In this document: piece by piece, positions 53,489-62,524 of the stretch
Position numbering within the stretch: position 1 is the first letter of the stretch
Layout: each line of letters opens with the position of its first letter
Assembly: GCF_020829645.1 (NCBI RefSeq)
Contig: NZ_JAIVFS010000003.1
Span: 62,001 to 126,000, forward strand
Direction of reading: 5' to 3'
Source: Nostoc mirabile CHAB5784
Lineage (GTDB): Bacteria; Cyanobacteriota; Cyanobacteriia; Cyanobacteriales; Nostocaceae
DNA length: 64,000 nt
Translations under genes and position numbers: made by a program
The notes under the pieces: model-generated
The model's input: only the letters and a program-made list of their open reading frames with translations
Database searches by the model: none
What the model was told of the DNA's origin: nothing

Positions 53489-53848
53489 ATGCTCAAGATT
53501 AAAAGAACAACTGGTTTATGGATTACTAGTTTTGTAATAGTTCTAACGCTCTTCTTTGGCTTTTTTTCAAAGCAATTCGTTGCTCTAGCTCAATTCTCGG
53601 CACCTAAAATACAAACACCCGATTGTGTTACAGATGGACTTACTCAGGGTGTTATCGGCTACAGGTTAGTTGGTAATACATTTTACTATGTTCGACGATT
53701 AGCAACTGTACCTGATGGATCTGTAGATGACTTTGGTATAAATGCAGGTGGAGATGCATTAGAATTCTTTTGTCTCACCGACACTCCTCAAACAAGCTTG
53801 GGTAAAAGTGCCATTTGTTTATCTGGAGAGAATTGTCCTTGGAGATAA
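53489..53848 (+). CDS. Small secreted cysteine-containing protein
   Basis: The 119-residue protein has a signal peptide (basic MLKIKRT, hydrophobic VIVLTLFFGFF, then SKQFVALAQ as the likely cleavage region). The mature part of about 85 residues has four Cys residues that could form disulfides (DCVTDG, FFCLTD, AICLSGENCPWR). I recognise no family. Export to the periplasm or outside is inferred from the leader. Confidence 0.65.
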   Translation: MLKIKRTTGLWITSFVIVLTLFFGFFSKQFVALAQFSAPKIQTPDCVTDGLTQGVIGYRLVGNTFYYVRRLATVPDGSVDDFGINAGGDALEFFCLTDTPQTSLGKSAICLSGENCPWR

Positions 53849-53887
53849 ATATTGTAATTAGCATTGCACCTCGACTTTTCAAACCTG

Positions 53888-53980
53888 TAGAACTTACGCA
53901 AAAGTACACGCTGTAGGGGCAATTCATGAATTGCCCCTACGTGGAAATAAGGGTTTCGGCTATTGTTTGCCTAAGTCCTA
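53888..53980. mobile_element. 93-bp MITE, same family as the one in cutA
   Basis: TAGAACTTACGCAAA at the left and the complement of the right end (TAGGACTTAGGCAAA) match at 13 of 15 bases. ACCTG flanks both ends (53883-53887 and 53981-53985). Its centre is the 28-bp palindrome (53913-53940) also found at 41576-41603. Length and duplication size equal those of the cutA copy at 22274. Confidence 0.8.
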
Positions 53981-54124
53981 ACCTGTAATGGCATTTTTCG
54001 ATATGATTAAAGAACAATTTTTTGCGACGGCAGTTGCTTCAAGTTGGGAAACCCGCCCAACTGACTGCCTCGCCTTTGCGTAAGGCTAATTCATACTTTC
54101 AATCAGCAATGCCCGAAAAATAAG

Positions 54125-55045
54125 TTAACTCTCTTGCGGTTCTATTATGGAAATTTGCAAAAACTCTTGTACCCGTTGCAAGTAAGTTGGCGCATCTTCC
54201 AACATCGGGAAATGCGCTGTGTTAGGAATCATCACAAATTCCACTTTGTCACTCAGTGCAGCTGCTTGACGCCCCATCTCGGCTGGAATAATTTTGTCGT
54301 ACTCTCCCGCCACGAGTAGAGTCGGCACTGTCAGCTTGACAAACTCTTGCGGCATCACTTCAGATTGAGCCTTGCTGACTGAAGTAAAAATTGTACCCAA
54401 AGCCGCATCGTAATCTGCTTCGAGAAAATCTTGCAAAAAAGCTTGACGCTCAGAATTTGGTATGGAAGTATGCAGAAATCTGGCCATAAACATCCAGTCA
54501 ACAAATGGAATTTTGCTTAACCACTTGGGACGGAATTTAACTACATAACCACCAAATTTATGAAAAGCACTAAAGGATTTTTCGTCGTACTCAAAAACAC
54601 CGCTACAGGTTAAAATTCCTCGTTCCACTCGTTGGGGATAGCGATTAAAAAATAAAGTAGCAACAGACGCGCCCATCGAGTGAGCATTGATATAAACACG
54701 CTGAAGATGCAACCCATCTAACAAAGCTGCCAAATCATCAGCGTATTCCTCTAATTCATAGGTTAACTCTCTGATTGCCTCTAATTCTTCCTGAACGGAT
54801 TTAGATTCGGCAACAGCTTCACTTGCTTCGGCTATGGTTGGCTTACCACCAGAACGGCCAAATCCCCGCAAATCGTAGAGTAAACAATCAAATTGCTCTG
54901 ATAAAGCATTAGCGGTATTTTGCCAATATCTAGCCGAACCAGCCCAACCGTGAATGAAAACCATCACTGGTTTTACCAAAGAACCAGATGGTTTTTTCAC
55001 CGATTCGTAGTAATGCTCAACGCCACGAATATTAATATAAGGCAT
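54125..55045 (-). CDS. Alpha/beta hydrolase
   Basis: The 306-residue enzyme has an oxyanion motif (VMVFIHGWAGSARYWQ), a nucleophile elbow with Ser (INAHSMGASVATLFF), an acid in LLVAGEYDKIIP and the catalytic His in TAHFPMLED. It is a typical cyanobacterial esterase/haloalkane-dehalogenase-like hydrolase. The substrate is unknown. It is transcribed away from the clp genes' promoter but on the same strand, separated by a heptad repeat. Confidence 0.88.
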   Translation of the reverse strand: MPYINIRGVEHYYESVKKPSGSLVKPVMVFIHGWAGSARYWQNTANALSEQFDCLLYDLRGFGRSGGKPTIAEASEAVAESKSVQEELEAIRELTYELEEYADDLAALLDGLHLQRVYINAHSMGASVATLFFNRYPQRVERGILTCSGVFEYDEKSFSAFHKFGGYVVKFRPKWLSKIPFVDWMFMARFLHTSIPNSERQAFLQDFLEADYDAALGTIFTSVSKAQSEVMPQEFVKLTVPTLLVAGEYDKIIPAEMGRQAAALSDKVEFVMIPNTAHFPMLEDAPTYLQRVQEFLQISIIEPQES

Positions 55046-55053
55046 TAGTCATT

Positions 55054-55148
55054 AATCCTTTGTCAGTTGTCATTAGTCATTTATCCTTGGTACATAGTTA
55101 TTATTCCTTAGTTTTTGCCCAATGACTAATGACCAATGACCAATGACT
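55054..55148. repeat. Heptad repeat array between clpX and the hydrolase
   Basis: TTTGTCA, GTTGTCATTAGTCAT and inverted AATGACTAATGACCAATGAC units fill the gap up to the clpX stop. It is the third gap of this kind in the window and can fold as a hairpin, perhaps acting as a terminator for clpX. Confidence 0.8.
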
Positions 55149-55149
55149 A

Positions 55150-56490
55150 TCAGGCTGATTCCGGCTTCGGTAGTGAAGATGGATGTATTATCAGTTCAGC
55201 AGTTGATCGCTTCTCGACCATCTCCCGTGTTACTGTACAGCGTGTCACATCCTTACGGGATGGTAACTCGTACATTACATCTAACATCAATTCTTCGACA
55301 ATGCCCCGTAGCGCTCTAGCACCAGTTTTACGGCGGTAGGCTTCTTGAGCGATCGCTCGTAAAGCATCTGGTTTAAAATCTAACTGGACATTATCCATCT
55401 TCAGCAGTTTTTGGTACTGCTTGACTAAGGCGCTGCGTGGTTGGGTGAGAATCGCCATCAGCGCTTCTTCATCTAGCGGATCTACTACTGCTACCATTGG
55501 CACGCGCCCAATAAATTCGGGAATCATGCCAAATTTTACTAGATCATCTGGTGCTAGATGGCGGAGAGTATCTGCTGCCCGTTTTTCCTTCGATTGGCCT
55601 TCTCCCGGTTGCACAAAGCCTATTGCTTTTTTGCCAACTCTCTGATCTACAACCTTTTCTAAGCCTACGAAAGCACCACCACAGACGAACAAAATATTAC
55701 TTGTATCAATCTGAATACAGTCTTGATAGGGATGCTTGCGCCCTCCTTGGGGTGGTACATTGGCGATCGTTCCCTCTAACATTTTCAGCAAGGCTTGCTG
55801 CACACCTTCGCCAGAAACATCGCGGGTAATTGACGGGTTCTCACTCTTGCGAGCGATTTTGTCAATTTCATCAATGTAAATAATTCCTCGTTGCGCTTCC
55901 TCTATATCTAAATCTGCCACCTGCAACAGTCGCAGCAAGATATTTTCCACATCTTCTCCTACATACCCCGCTTCTGTCAGCGTCGTAGCATCAGCGACGG
56001 CAAAGGGTACATCCAGGATTTTCGCTAGGGTTTGCGCTAAGAGAGTTTTGCCGCAACCAGTCGGGCCAATTAACAAAATGTTGGACTTTTGCAATTCTAC
56101 AGCATCATCCGCCCCACCTTTGCCAGTGGCTTTAGACTGAATCACCGCCAACCGCTTATAGTGATTGTAAACGGCTACTGACAGCACTTTTTTGGCTTCG
56201 TCTTGACCAATAACGTGTTCGTCTAGATACTTTTTAATCTCTCTTGGCTTGGGTATTTGATTAAACGAAATACTAGAAGATTGAGTCCGCCGTTTTTGAG
56301 GTGGTTCTGCTCTTGGTGCCGGTTGTGCTGCCGCACCATTGGTATCGAGTAACTCCTCGTCTAGTATTTCATTACACAAGTCAACGCATTCATCGCAGAT
56401 GTAGACTCCCGGCCCCGCGATTAATTTACGCACCTGCTCTTGAGACTTGCCGCAAAATGAACATTTTAAATGGGAGTCGTACTTAGACAT
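55150..56490 (-). CDS. clpX: ATP-dependent Clp protease ATPase subunit ClpX
   Basis: The 446-residue unfoldase has the N-terminal zinc-binding domain (Cys10, Cys13, Cys32, Cys35), Walker A GPTGCGKT (142-149), Walker [10 protein letters not shown] and an IGF-type loop ([10 protein letters not shown]) that docks on ClpP. It feeds tagged substrates into ClpP. It starts nine bases after the clpP stop, so the two are cotranscribed, the usual cyanobacterial arrangement. Confidence 0.97.
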   Translation of the reverse strand: MSKYDSHLKCSFCGKSQEQVRKLIAGPGVYICDECVDLCNEILDEELLDTNGAAAQPAPRAEPPQKRRTQSSSISFNQIPKPREIKKYLDEHVIGQDEAKKVLSVAVYNHYKRLAVIQSKATGKGGADDAVELQKSNILLIGPTGCGKTLLAQTLAKILDVPFAVADATTLTEAGYVGEDVENILLRLLQVADLDIEEAQRGIIYIDEIDKIARKSENPSITRDVSGEGVQQALLKMLEGTIANVPPQGGRKHPYQDCIQIDTSNILFVCGGAFVGLEKVVDQRVGKKAIGFVQPGEGQSKEKRAADTLRHLAPDDLVKFGMIPEFIGRVPMVAVVDPLDEEALMAILTQPRSALVKQYQKLLKMDNVQLDFKPDALRAIAQEAYRRKTGARALRGIVEELMLDVMYELPSRKDVTRCTVTREMVEKRSTAELIIHPSSLPKPESA

Positions 56491-56499
56491 ACCAGCCTC

Positions 56500-57198
56500 T
56501 TATTTCAGAATGGTGACGTTTTCCCCTGCTGTGGGAAGATTTTGCCTGGAAATGACCTGATCAATCAAACCGTAGTTCTTGGCTTCTTCTGCCGACATGA
56601 AAAAGTCGCGCTCAGTATCTGCTTCAATTCTTTCTATGGGTTGACCAGTATGATGAGCCATTAACTGATTCAACTTAGCCTTAATGTAAAGAATTTCTCT
56701 GGCTTGAATTTCAATGTCAATGGCTTGACCTTGAGCGCCACCAAGTGGTTGGTGAATCATAATCCGGGAGTCGGGCAGAGACATTCGCTTACCGGCTGCC
56801 CCTGCTGTCAACAAAAATGCCCCCATGCTCGCGGCTAATCCAAAACAGATGGTAACAACATCAGGGCGAATTTGTTGTATTGTATCATAGATTGCCATCC
56901 CTGCGTAGACCGAGCCACCGGGAGAATTAACATACAGTTGGATGTCTTTTTCTGAGTCTTCAGCGTCTAGGAATAACAACTGAGCCACAATTGAGTTGGC
57001 TACGGTATCGTCTATTGGCGTTCCCAAAAAGATAATCCGCTCTCGCAGCAGGCGGGAGTAGATGTCGAAAGCCCTTTCTCCCATGCCAGACTGTTCCACC
57101 ACCATCGGCACGATGTTGCTAGGGCTGTTCAACTGGGAGTTAATGTTTATTCGACTTTGGTTGCTGATGGGGTTATTTCCCGACTGCGATACAAGCAT
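56500..57198 (-). CDS. clpP: ATP-dependent Clp protease proteolytic subunit
   Basis: The 232-residue peptidase has a complete triad: Ser124 (GLAASMGAF), His149 (MIHQPLGG) and Asp198 (DTERDFF). The first 30 residues ([20 protein letters not shown] and following) are an N-terminal extension or propeptide. It pairs with ClpX. A 667-base gap, carrying mobile-element debris, separates it from tig upstream, so its own promoter is likely. Confidence 0.97.
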   Translation of the reverse strand: MLVSQSGNNPISNQSRININSQLNSPSNIVPMVVEQSGMGERAFDIYSRLLRERIIFLGTPIDDTVANSIVAQLLFLDAEDSEKDIQLYVNSPGGSVYAGMAIYDTIQQIRPDVVTICFGLAASMGAFLLTAGAAGKRMSLPDSRIMIHQPLGGAQGQAIDIEIQAREILYIKAKLNQLMAHHTGQPIERIEADTERDFFMSAEEAKNYGLIDQVISRQNLPTAGENVTILK

Positions 57199-57722
57199 AC
57201 AAGCTTTCTTTGACGATAATTTAGGACAAATGTTTCAGCAGCAGATGCTGCCTTTTCGACGAATGGGATTTTTATCGGTACGTGTTAACCATTATGCCTC
57301 ATATAATTTCCTCTCGTGTAACACAGTATCAAGCTCAGGCAATAACATGTGTCACAATTTGCTGAAAATTCCTTAATTCTTGAATTATTCTGCCTTTATC
57401 TCTGAGTTTTCAGGAGTTAAGAGTTATGGGGCATTGGGCATTGGGCATTGGTCATTTCTCCTCGTGCTCCCTGCTCCCTCTTAGCTTAGCCATTTCACCA
57501 GTACTTTAACTCAGAACTGGTGAATTCATGGCTGTGGGATTTTTAACGGTTCGCGGAAGTCCTCACCTTCAATGTACTCATAAGGTAGGGATTGTGAGCA
57601 GGTGATGTATATTTTGCTGTGCAAAATATATCTTGGATGTATAAGGAATCACCAATTTTTCGGGTATTATAGTTAGTATCTTGACCATCAATGCCACAAG
57701 CGAGAACCAAGCTAATAGGTAT
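57199..57722. other. clpP upstream region
   Basis: This part of the gap between tig and clpP has GGGCATTGGGCATTGG short repeats at 57431-57452 and an ATATTTTGCTGTGCAAAATAT hairpin at 57608. It should hold the clpP promoter. A 62-codon minus frame (57543-57731) has no family resemblance and is not called. Confidence 0.5.
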
Positions 57723-57860
57723 ATGTTGCAAGAGGAAGATTTGAGTTTTGGGAACCAGGACTTCTGCCCTTGGAGGGAATGTCAGACCAATAGAACTACG
57801 GAGACAAGAGAGGCTATTCCCGATGAATTGGGAAGCCCCGTCCGTCTTACGGCGGGGTAG
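57723..57860 (+). mobile_element. IS200/IS605-type right-end remnant (TnpB tail)
   Basis: One frame reads ...TRTTE TREAIPDELGSPVR-like (in detail TETREAIPDELGSPVRLTAG) and ends at TAG 57858. This resembles the common C-terminal tail of TnpB. A hairpin with CCCCG-CCGT/ACGG-CGGGG arms lies at 57836-57857, typical of the right end of such elements, where the guide-RNA scaffold is also encoded. The rest of TnpB is absent, so this is a fragment. Confidence 0.5.
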
Positions 57861-57865
57861 TTCAC

Positions 57866-59299
57866 TTATCCTTCTGTGACTTCTGTTGAAGCTTCGATGG
57901 TTTCTTCCTCTGTCTGGGGTGCATCAGCATCTGATTCTGTGGCTTCTATTTCCTCTATGGGATTCAACGAGCCTTCGGGTACAAGTTCAACTGAGGAGTG
58001 TTCTAAGAGCCAATCGATGGTTTTTTCGGTTAATAGTTCGTTTTCCACGATTGAGCGCAGTTTATCTTCATCAACGTCTTGCTCCTCTGGGTACTGTTCC
58101 AAAAGTTCTGTGACTCTGGTTGCAATTTCTTCTGGTGTTACCTGGATAGATTCGCGTTTACCGACTTCACGCAATGACAAAGAGCGTTTGATGCGTTCAA
58201 TTGCCTCAGTGCGCGATCGCTCCCGCAATTGAGGAATAATATCTTGAGTAAACAACTTCCTCACATCTAATCCCTGCTGAGACAGACGCATTGCTGTTTG
58301 CGTTAGCATTGCATCCACTTCTTGCTCAATCATGGTTGCTGGTAAGTCAACTTCTACGTGCTTGAGCAGTTCTGTTAACAACGCTTCCTGTTTATTTGTT
58401 TTTGTTTTGTCGTCCGCCTCTTTTTGATATTGCTCGACCAAAGAAGCGCGTAACTCCTCTAAGGTTTCAAAATCGCTGATTTCTTGGGCGAAATCGTCAT
58501 TTACTTCTGGTAGTTCCTTTTCCTTGAGTTCTTTGAGCGTCACTGTGAAAGTTGCCGCTTTTCCAGCTAAATCTTCATTAGCATACGGGTCTGGGAACTG
58601 TGCCGCAATTTCTCTGGTTTGTTCCGGATTCATCCCCACTATTCCCGAAATAAAGCCTGGAATAAACTTATCTTCCTGCAACTCAACTTGAAAATCAGTT
58701 GCTTCGGCTCCGGGAATCGGTTCTGGTTCTGCTGTTTCGTCTTCGCCCTCGGCTTTGGAGAATACACCTTTAAAATCGACTACGGCAATATCGCCGATTT
58801 GGGCTGCACGTCCTTCCACAGGAATCAATGTCGCTAATTCTTGACGTTCCTTGTCAAGGGTAGCGTCCACTCGTTCTGGATCGTACTTGACTTCTTCAGC
58901 TTTAGCTTGTAAATCAGTGTACTGAACTAGATTCACTTCTGGTTCTACATCGACAGCAGCCGAAATCGTCAGGGGTTTTCCAGGTTCATAATTCTTAATT
59001 AAATCCTCAAAGGAGGAGCGCAATTGCGGCTGACCTATTGCCGGGATAGCTTCTTGTTTAACCGCTTGCTCAATGCCGTCTTGAATTAGTTCTTCCAGCG
59101 CTGCTGCCTTGATACGAGTTGTACCCAGCCGTTGTAGCAATATCGGCCGAGGCACCTTGCCTTTACGAAACCCAGGAATATTGGCAGTACTCGCTAAGTT
59201 TTTAATGACCTGTTCGTAAGTTTGCTTGGTAATTTCCGGCGTAATCTCTATTTCCAGGCCAATTTGGCTGGCGGGAAGTTTTTCCTGGGTAACTTTCAT
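57866..59299 (-). CDS. tig: Trigger factor
   Basis: The 477-residue ribosome-associated chaperone begins MKVTQEKLPASQIGLEIEIT and has the ribosome-binding signature NIPGFRKGKVPRPILLQRLG. The PPIase (FKBP-like) middle region includes IGDIAVVDFKGVF, and the long helical C-terminal arms end in an acidic tail rich in Glu and Thr. It binds nascent chains at the tunnel exit. The order tig-clpP-clpX is conserved in many bacteria; here an element remnant lies between tig and clpP. Confidence 0.97.
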   Translation of the reverse strand: MKVTQEKLPASQIGLEIEITPEITKQTYEQVIKNLASTANIPGFRKGKVPRPILLQRLGTTRIKAAALEELIQDGIEQAVKQEAIPAIGQPQLRSSFEDLIKNYEPGKPLTISAAVDVEPEVNLVQYTDLQAKAEEVKYDPERVDATLDKERQELATLIPVEGRAAQIGDIAVVDFKGVFSKAEGEDETAEPEPIPGAEATDFQVELQEDKFIPGFISGIVGMNPEQTREIAAQFPDPYANEDLAGKAATFTVTLKELKEKELPEVNDDFAQEISDFETLEELRASLVEQYQKEADDKTKTNKQEALLTELLKHVEVDLPATMIEQEVDAMLTQTAMRLSQQGLDVRKLFTQDIIPQLRERSRTEAIERIKRSLSLREVGKRESIQVTPEEIATRVTELLEQYPEEQDVDEDKLRSIVENELLTEKTIDWLLEHSSVELVPEGSLNPIEEIEATESDADAPQTEEETIEASTEVTEG

Positions 59300-60183
59300 G
59301 CTTCGTCTCTAGTTTTCTGGTATTTTATACTCCAAGTACACACAAGATGCAATAATTGTTTGCGTTTATGGCTTGATGTGTCTTAAGGGAATGGGATGCC
59401 AAAAGGCTTTATGACATCCAAGGATGGATGTTTGTCCTGGAGCAAAGATCCAGTTTACTGCCAATCACCAAGGACTTGACATTTTACCCTCATAACAATT
59501 TAGTTAATGGGGGCATTGGGATTAGGCCAGAGGTGACAGGTGACAGGTGATAGGGAATAATCTGTACCCTGCAACCTGTACCCTGTAACCTATTCCCTTC
59601 TTCACTCCCTACTCCCTCTCAACTTAGGAATTAATTATTCAGTGGGCTAACGCCGTGATATCCTGGTTCTCAGCGACTGGTTAGTACTCCCAAGTTAAAG
59701 TTATAGTATTGAGTCTAGCTATTATTAAGTTGTGGTAGAACAGCGCATCTATTACCGAACCGTATAGCTCAGTTTTATGCTGTGCTGGTTTTATCCACTT
59801 CGATCATAGTATATTCATCATTTTAGTAAGCAACTTTGAAACTAAGACGTTCGTCGCATTAGCAAGTAAGATGCCTATGAAACGCCTAACGTGCAGATAT
59901 CTCCAGTTTTCTGTTAAATGGCTATTTGTTGTATAATAATATATAGTTGAAATCGATGGAAAAATGGAATAGCCATTGTTGTCAAGTGCAACATAACTTA
60001 AATTATTAAATAACCAAGAAAATAAATGTATTAAATATTTATAAATCCACAGATTAGAGACTAAATTATAGAAAAATATAAATTTATTTAAAATGCATTT
60101 AGAAAGTGCGATCGCTATTTAAATATAAGTAAATCTTCAACTGTTCCAAATTGCAAAAAAACCTCTTAAAGGAGGAAGTGAAT
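59300..60183. other. Long divergent gap between tig and asd
   Basis: The 884 bases hold a GGTGACA tandem (59533-59550) with an imperfect inverted CTGTACCCTGCAACCTGTAC stretch at 59563, and an ATTACCGAACCGTAT string at 59751 resembling one end of the 155-bp MITE family. The remainder is AT-rich, with a GCGATCGC near 60108. AAAGGAGG at 60168-60175 is the asd ribosome site. No other gene is seen. Confidence 0.55.
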
Positions 60184-61227
60184 TTGTCTAAATCCTATCG
60201 TATAGCTATTCTGGGGGCGACTGGTGCCGTTGGTACAGAGTTGCTGGAATTATTAGAAATCCGTAATTTTCCAATTGCTGACTTAAAGTTATTGGCATCA
60301 GAGCGGAGTGTAGGGCGATCGCTGCGGTTTAAAGGGGAAAATATACCTATAGAGGCAGTGAGCGATCGCGCCTTTGAAAATGTGGATATAGTACTAGCTA
60401 GTGCAGGTGGTTCCACATCCAAAGCTTGGGCAGCAATAGCCGTCGAAAAGGGTGGAGTGGTAATTGATAACTCCAGTGCCTTTCGGATGAACCCGGAAGT
60501 TCCCTTAGTAGTGCCAGAGGTGAATCCACAAGCCGCAGCTAATCACCAAGGCATTATTGCTAACCCCAACTGCACAACAATTTTAATGGCAGTGGCAGTC
60601 TGGCCATTGCATAAAATTAAACCAGTGCAACGCATCGTAGCCGCAACCTACCAATCTGCTAGTGGTGCTGGTGCTAGAGCAATGGCAGAAGTCAAAAGGC
60701 AAACAAGCGCTATACTACAAGGACAGCCGCCAGTTGCTGAGGTATTGCCTTACCCACTGGCATTTAATTTATTCCCGCATAACTCACCATTAAACGATTT
60801 GGGTTATTGTGAGGAAGAAATGAAGATGGTCAACGAAACCCGAAAAATATTTGGTACGCAGCAAATCAGAATCACTGCGACCTGTATACGGGTTCCCGTA
60901 CTCCGCGCCCATTCAGAAGCCATTAATTTAGAATTTGAGACTCCCTTTAGTGCAGAGGAAGCCAGAGAAATTTTAAATTCCTCCCCTGGAGTGAAGTTGG
61001 TAGAAGATTGGAAAACTAACTATTTTCCGATGCCAATTGAAGCAACTGGTAAAGACGAAGTTTTAGTAGGAAGAATTCGTCAAGATATTTCTCATGCCTG
61101 TGGCTTGGAATTATGGTTGTGTGGTGACCAAATTCGCAAAGGCGCAGCATTGAATGCAGTACAAATCGCCGAGTTGCTGGTAGAAAAAAATCTACTCAAA
61201 CCTGCTAAAGCTTACGTTTCAAGCTAG
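60184..61227 (+). CDS. asd: Aspartate-semialdehyde dehydrogenase
   Basis: The enzyme makes aspartate semialdehyde for lysine, threonine, methionine and diaminopimelate. It has an N-terminal NADP motif ILGATGAVGTEL, the active-site Cys130 in NPNCTTILM and the conserved ATCIRVPVLRAHSE. I choose TTG at 60184 because AAAGGAGG (60168-60175) is spaced eight bases from it; the in-frame TTG at 60151 lies upstream of that site. The protein has 347 residues. It forms a co-directional set with dapA and rnj. Confidence 0.95.
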   Translation: MSKSYRIAILGATGAVGTELLELLEIRNFPIADLKLLASERSVGRSLRFKGENIPIEAVSDRAFENVDIVLASAGGSTSKAWAAIAVEKGGVVIDNSSAFRMNPEVPLVVPEVNPQAAANHQGIIANPNCTTILMAVAVWPLHKIKPVQRIVAATYQSASGAGARAMAEVKRQTSAILQGQPPVAEVLPYPLAFNLFPHNSPLNDLGYCEEEMKMVNETRKIFGTQQIRITATCIRVPVLRAHSEAINLEFETPFSAEEAREILNSSPGVKLVEDWKTNYFPMPIEATGKDEVLVGRIRQDISHACGLELWLCGDQIRKGAALNAVQIAELLVEKNLLKPAKAYVSS

Positions 61228-61360
61228 TCATTAGTAAAAATAAACAACTAATGAAAAAGACCAAATGTGCAAATTACTGTTGAAAGAAATTTGCACATAG
61301 GTTATTACAATAGAAAACCACCAAGATATAAAAACATGGGTAATCAGGAGTGAAAAAAGG

Positions 61361-62245
61361 GTGGGAGATTTTGGCAATGTTTTAACCGCTATGATTACGC
61401 CGTTTAAAGCAGACGGTAGTGTAGATTATGATGTAGCGGCAGAACTGGCAGCACATCTAGCTAACAACGGAACAGATACATTGGTGGTGTGCGGCACAAC
61501 TGGAGAATCCCCTACCCTAAGTTGGGATGAGGAATACCAGCTGTTTGTCGAGGTATTGCACTCCGTGGCAGGAAAAGCCAAGGTGATCGCAGGTTGTGGT
61601 TCAAATTCCACCAAAGAAGCGATCGCAGCCACCCAAAAAGCGTCTAAAATAGGAGTACATGGTTCCTTACAAGTTGTCCCTTATTACAACAAACCGCCAC
61701 AAGCGGGATTGGAAGCTCACTTTCAGGCGATAGCACAAGCCTGTCCTGACCTTCCATTGTTGCTATATAATGTCCCCGGTCGTACCGGACAAAACCTTCA
61801 GCCAGAAACAGTTGCCCGGTTAGCTGAGGTTAGCAATATTGTCGGGATTAAAGAATCCACTGGTAGTATAGATCAGGCAAGCGAAATTCGTCGCTTGACA
61901 CCAAAAGAATTCCACATCTATTCTGGTGATGATTACATGACTTTGCCCTTGTTAGCGATCGGGGCAAAGGGTGTGGTAAGTGTGGCTTCTCATCTGGTAG
62001 GAAACCAACTACAGCAGATGATTCAAGCTTTTAGTGCGGGGAAAATTAAGGTAGCTAGCGACATTCATCTCCAACTCTTCCCGTTGTTTAAAGCTTTATT
62101 TATCACTTCAAATCCCATTCCAGTGAAAAAAGCACTGAAACTTCAAGGTTGGGAGGTTGGTTCAACTCGTCCACCGCTATGTGAAGCTGATTTAGAAGTA
62201 AGTCAAAAGTTAGAAGCGGTTCTGAAAGAACTTAGTTTAATTTAG
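61361..62245 (+). CDS. dapA: 4-hydroxy-tetrahydrodipicolinate synthase
   Basis: DapA condenses pyruvate with aspartate semialdehyde, the first step to diaminopimelate and lysine. The Schiff-base Lys164 (IVGIKESTG), Tyr136 ([11 protein letters not shown]) and the GTTGESPTL loop are present. The start is GTG at 61361 ([20 protein letters not shown]), with AGGAG 12-16 bases upstream. The length of 294 residues is normal. It follows asd by 133 bases and uses its product. Confidence 0.96.
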   Translation: MGDFGNVLTAMITPFKADGSVDYDVAAELAAHLANNGTDTLVVCGTTGESPTLSWDEEYQLFVEVLHSVAGKAKVIAGCGSNSTKEAIAATQKASKIGVHGSLQVVPYYNKPPQAGLEAHFQAIAQACPDLPLLLYNVPGRTGQNLQPETVARLAEVSNIVGIKESTGSIDQASEIRRLTPKEFHIYSGDDYMTLPLLAIGAKGVVSVASHLVGNQLQQMIQAFSAGKIKVASDIHLQLFPLFKALFITSNPIPVKKALKLQGWEVGSTRPPLCEADLEVSQKLEAVLKELSLI

Positions 62246-62524
62246 CCACCATCTGGTTAAGGGCTGTTAATCTGCTGCTTTCTAAAGATACATATAAACA
62301 ATGTTCATAATTGTTCATAAGTTGCAATTTAAAAATCTGTGTTAGGACTGATAGACATACTATAAATTCTTCAGTGTACAGTCGATTTTATTGAATAAAA
62401 AATTGAAATCTTCAATTAAAACTTGATTGCTTTGGGACTGAATTAAGAGACAAATGATGTTGTCTTAAATATAAGTTCGTTAACTATCAACTAAATTAAC
62501 CACAAGTAACAATCTAAGGAGAAA

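Noticed and set aside
57543..57731. 62-codon minus-strand frame between tig and clpP
   Set aside because: Contains short repeats and element debris, with no start signal or known family.
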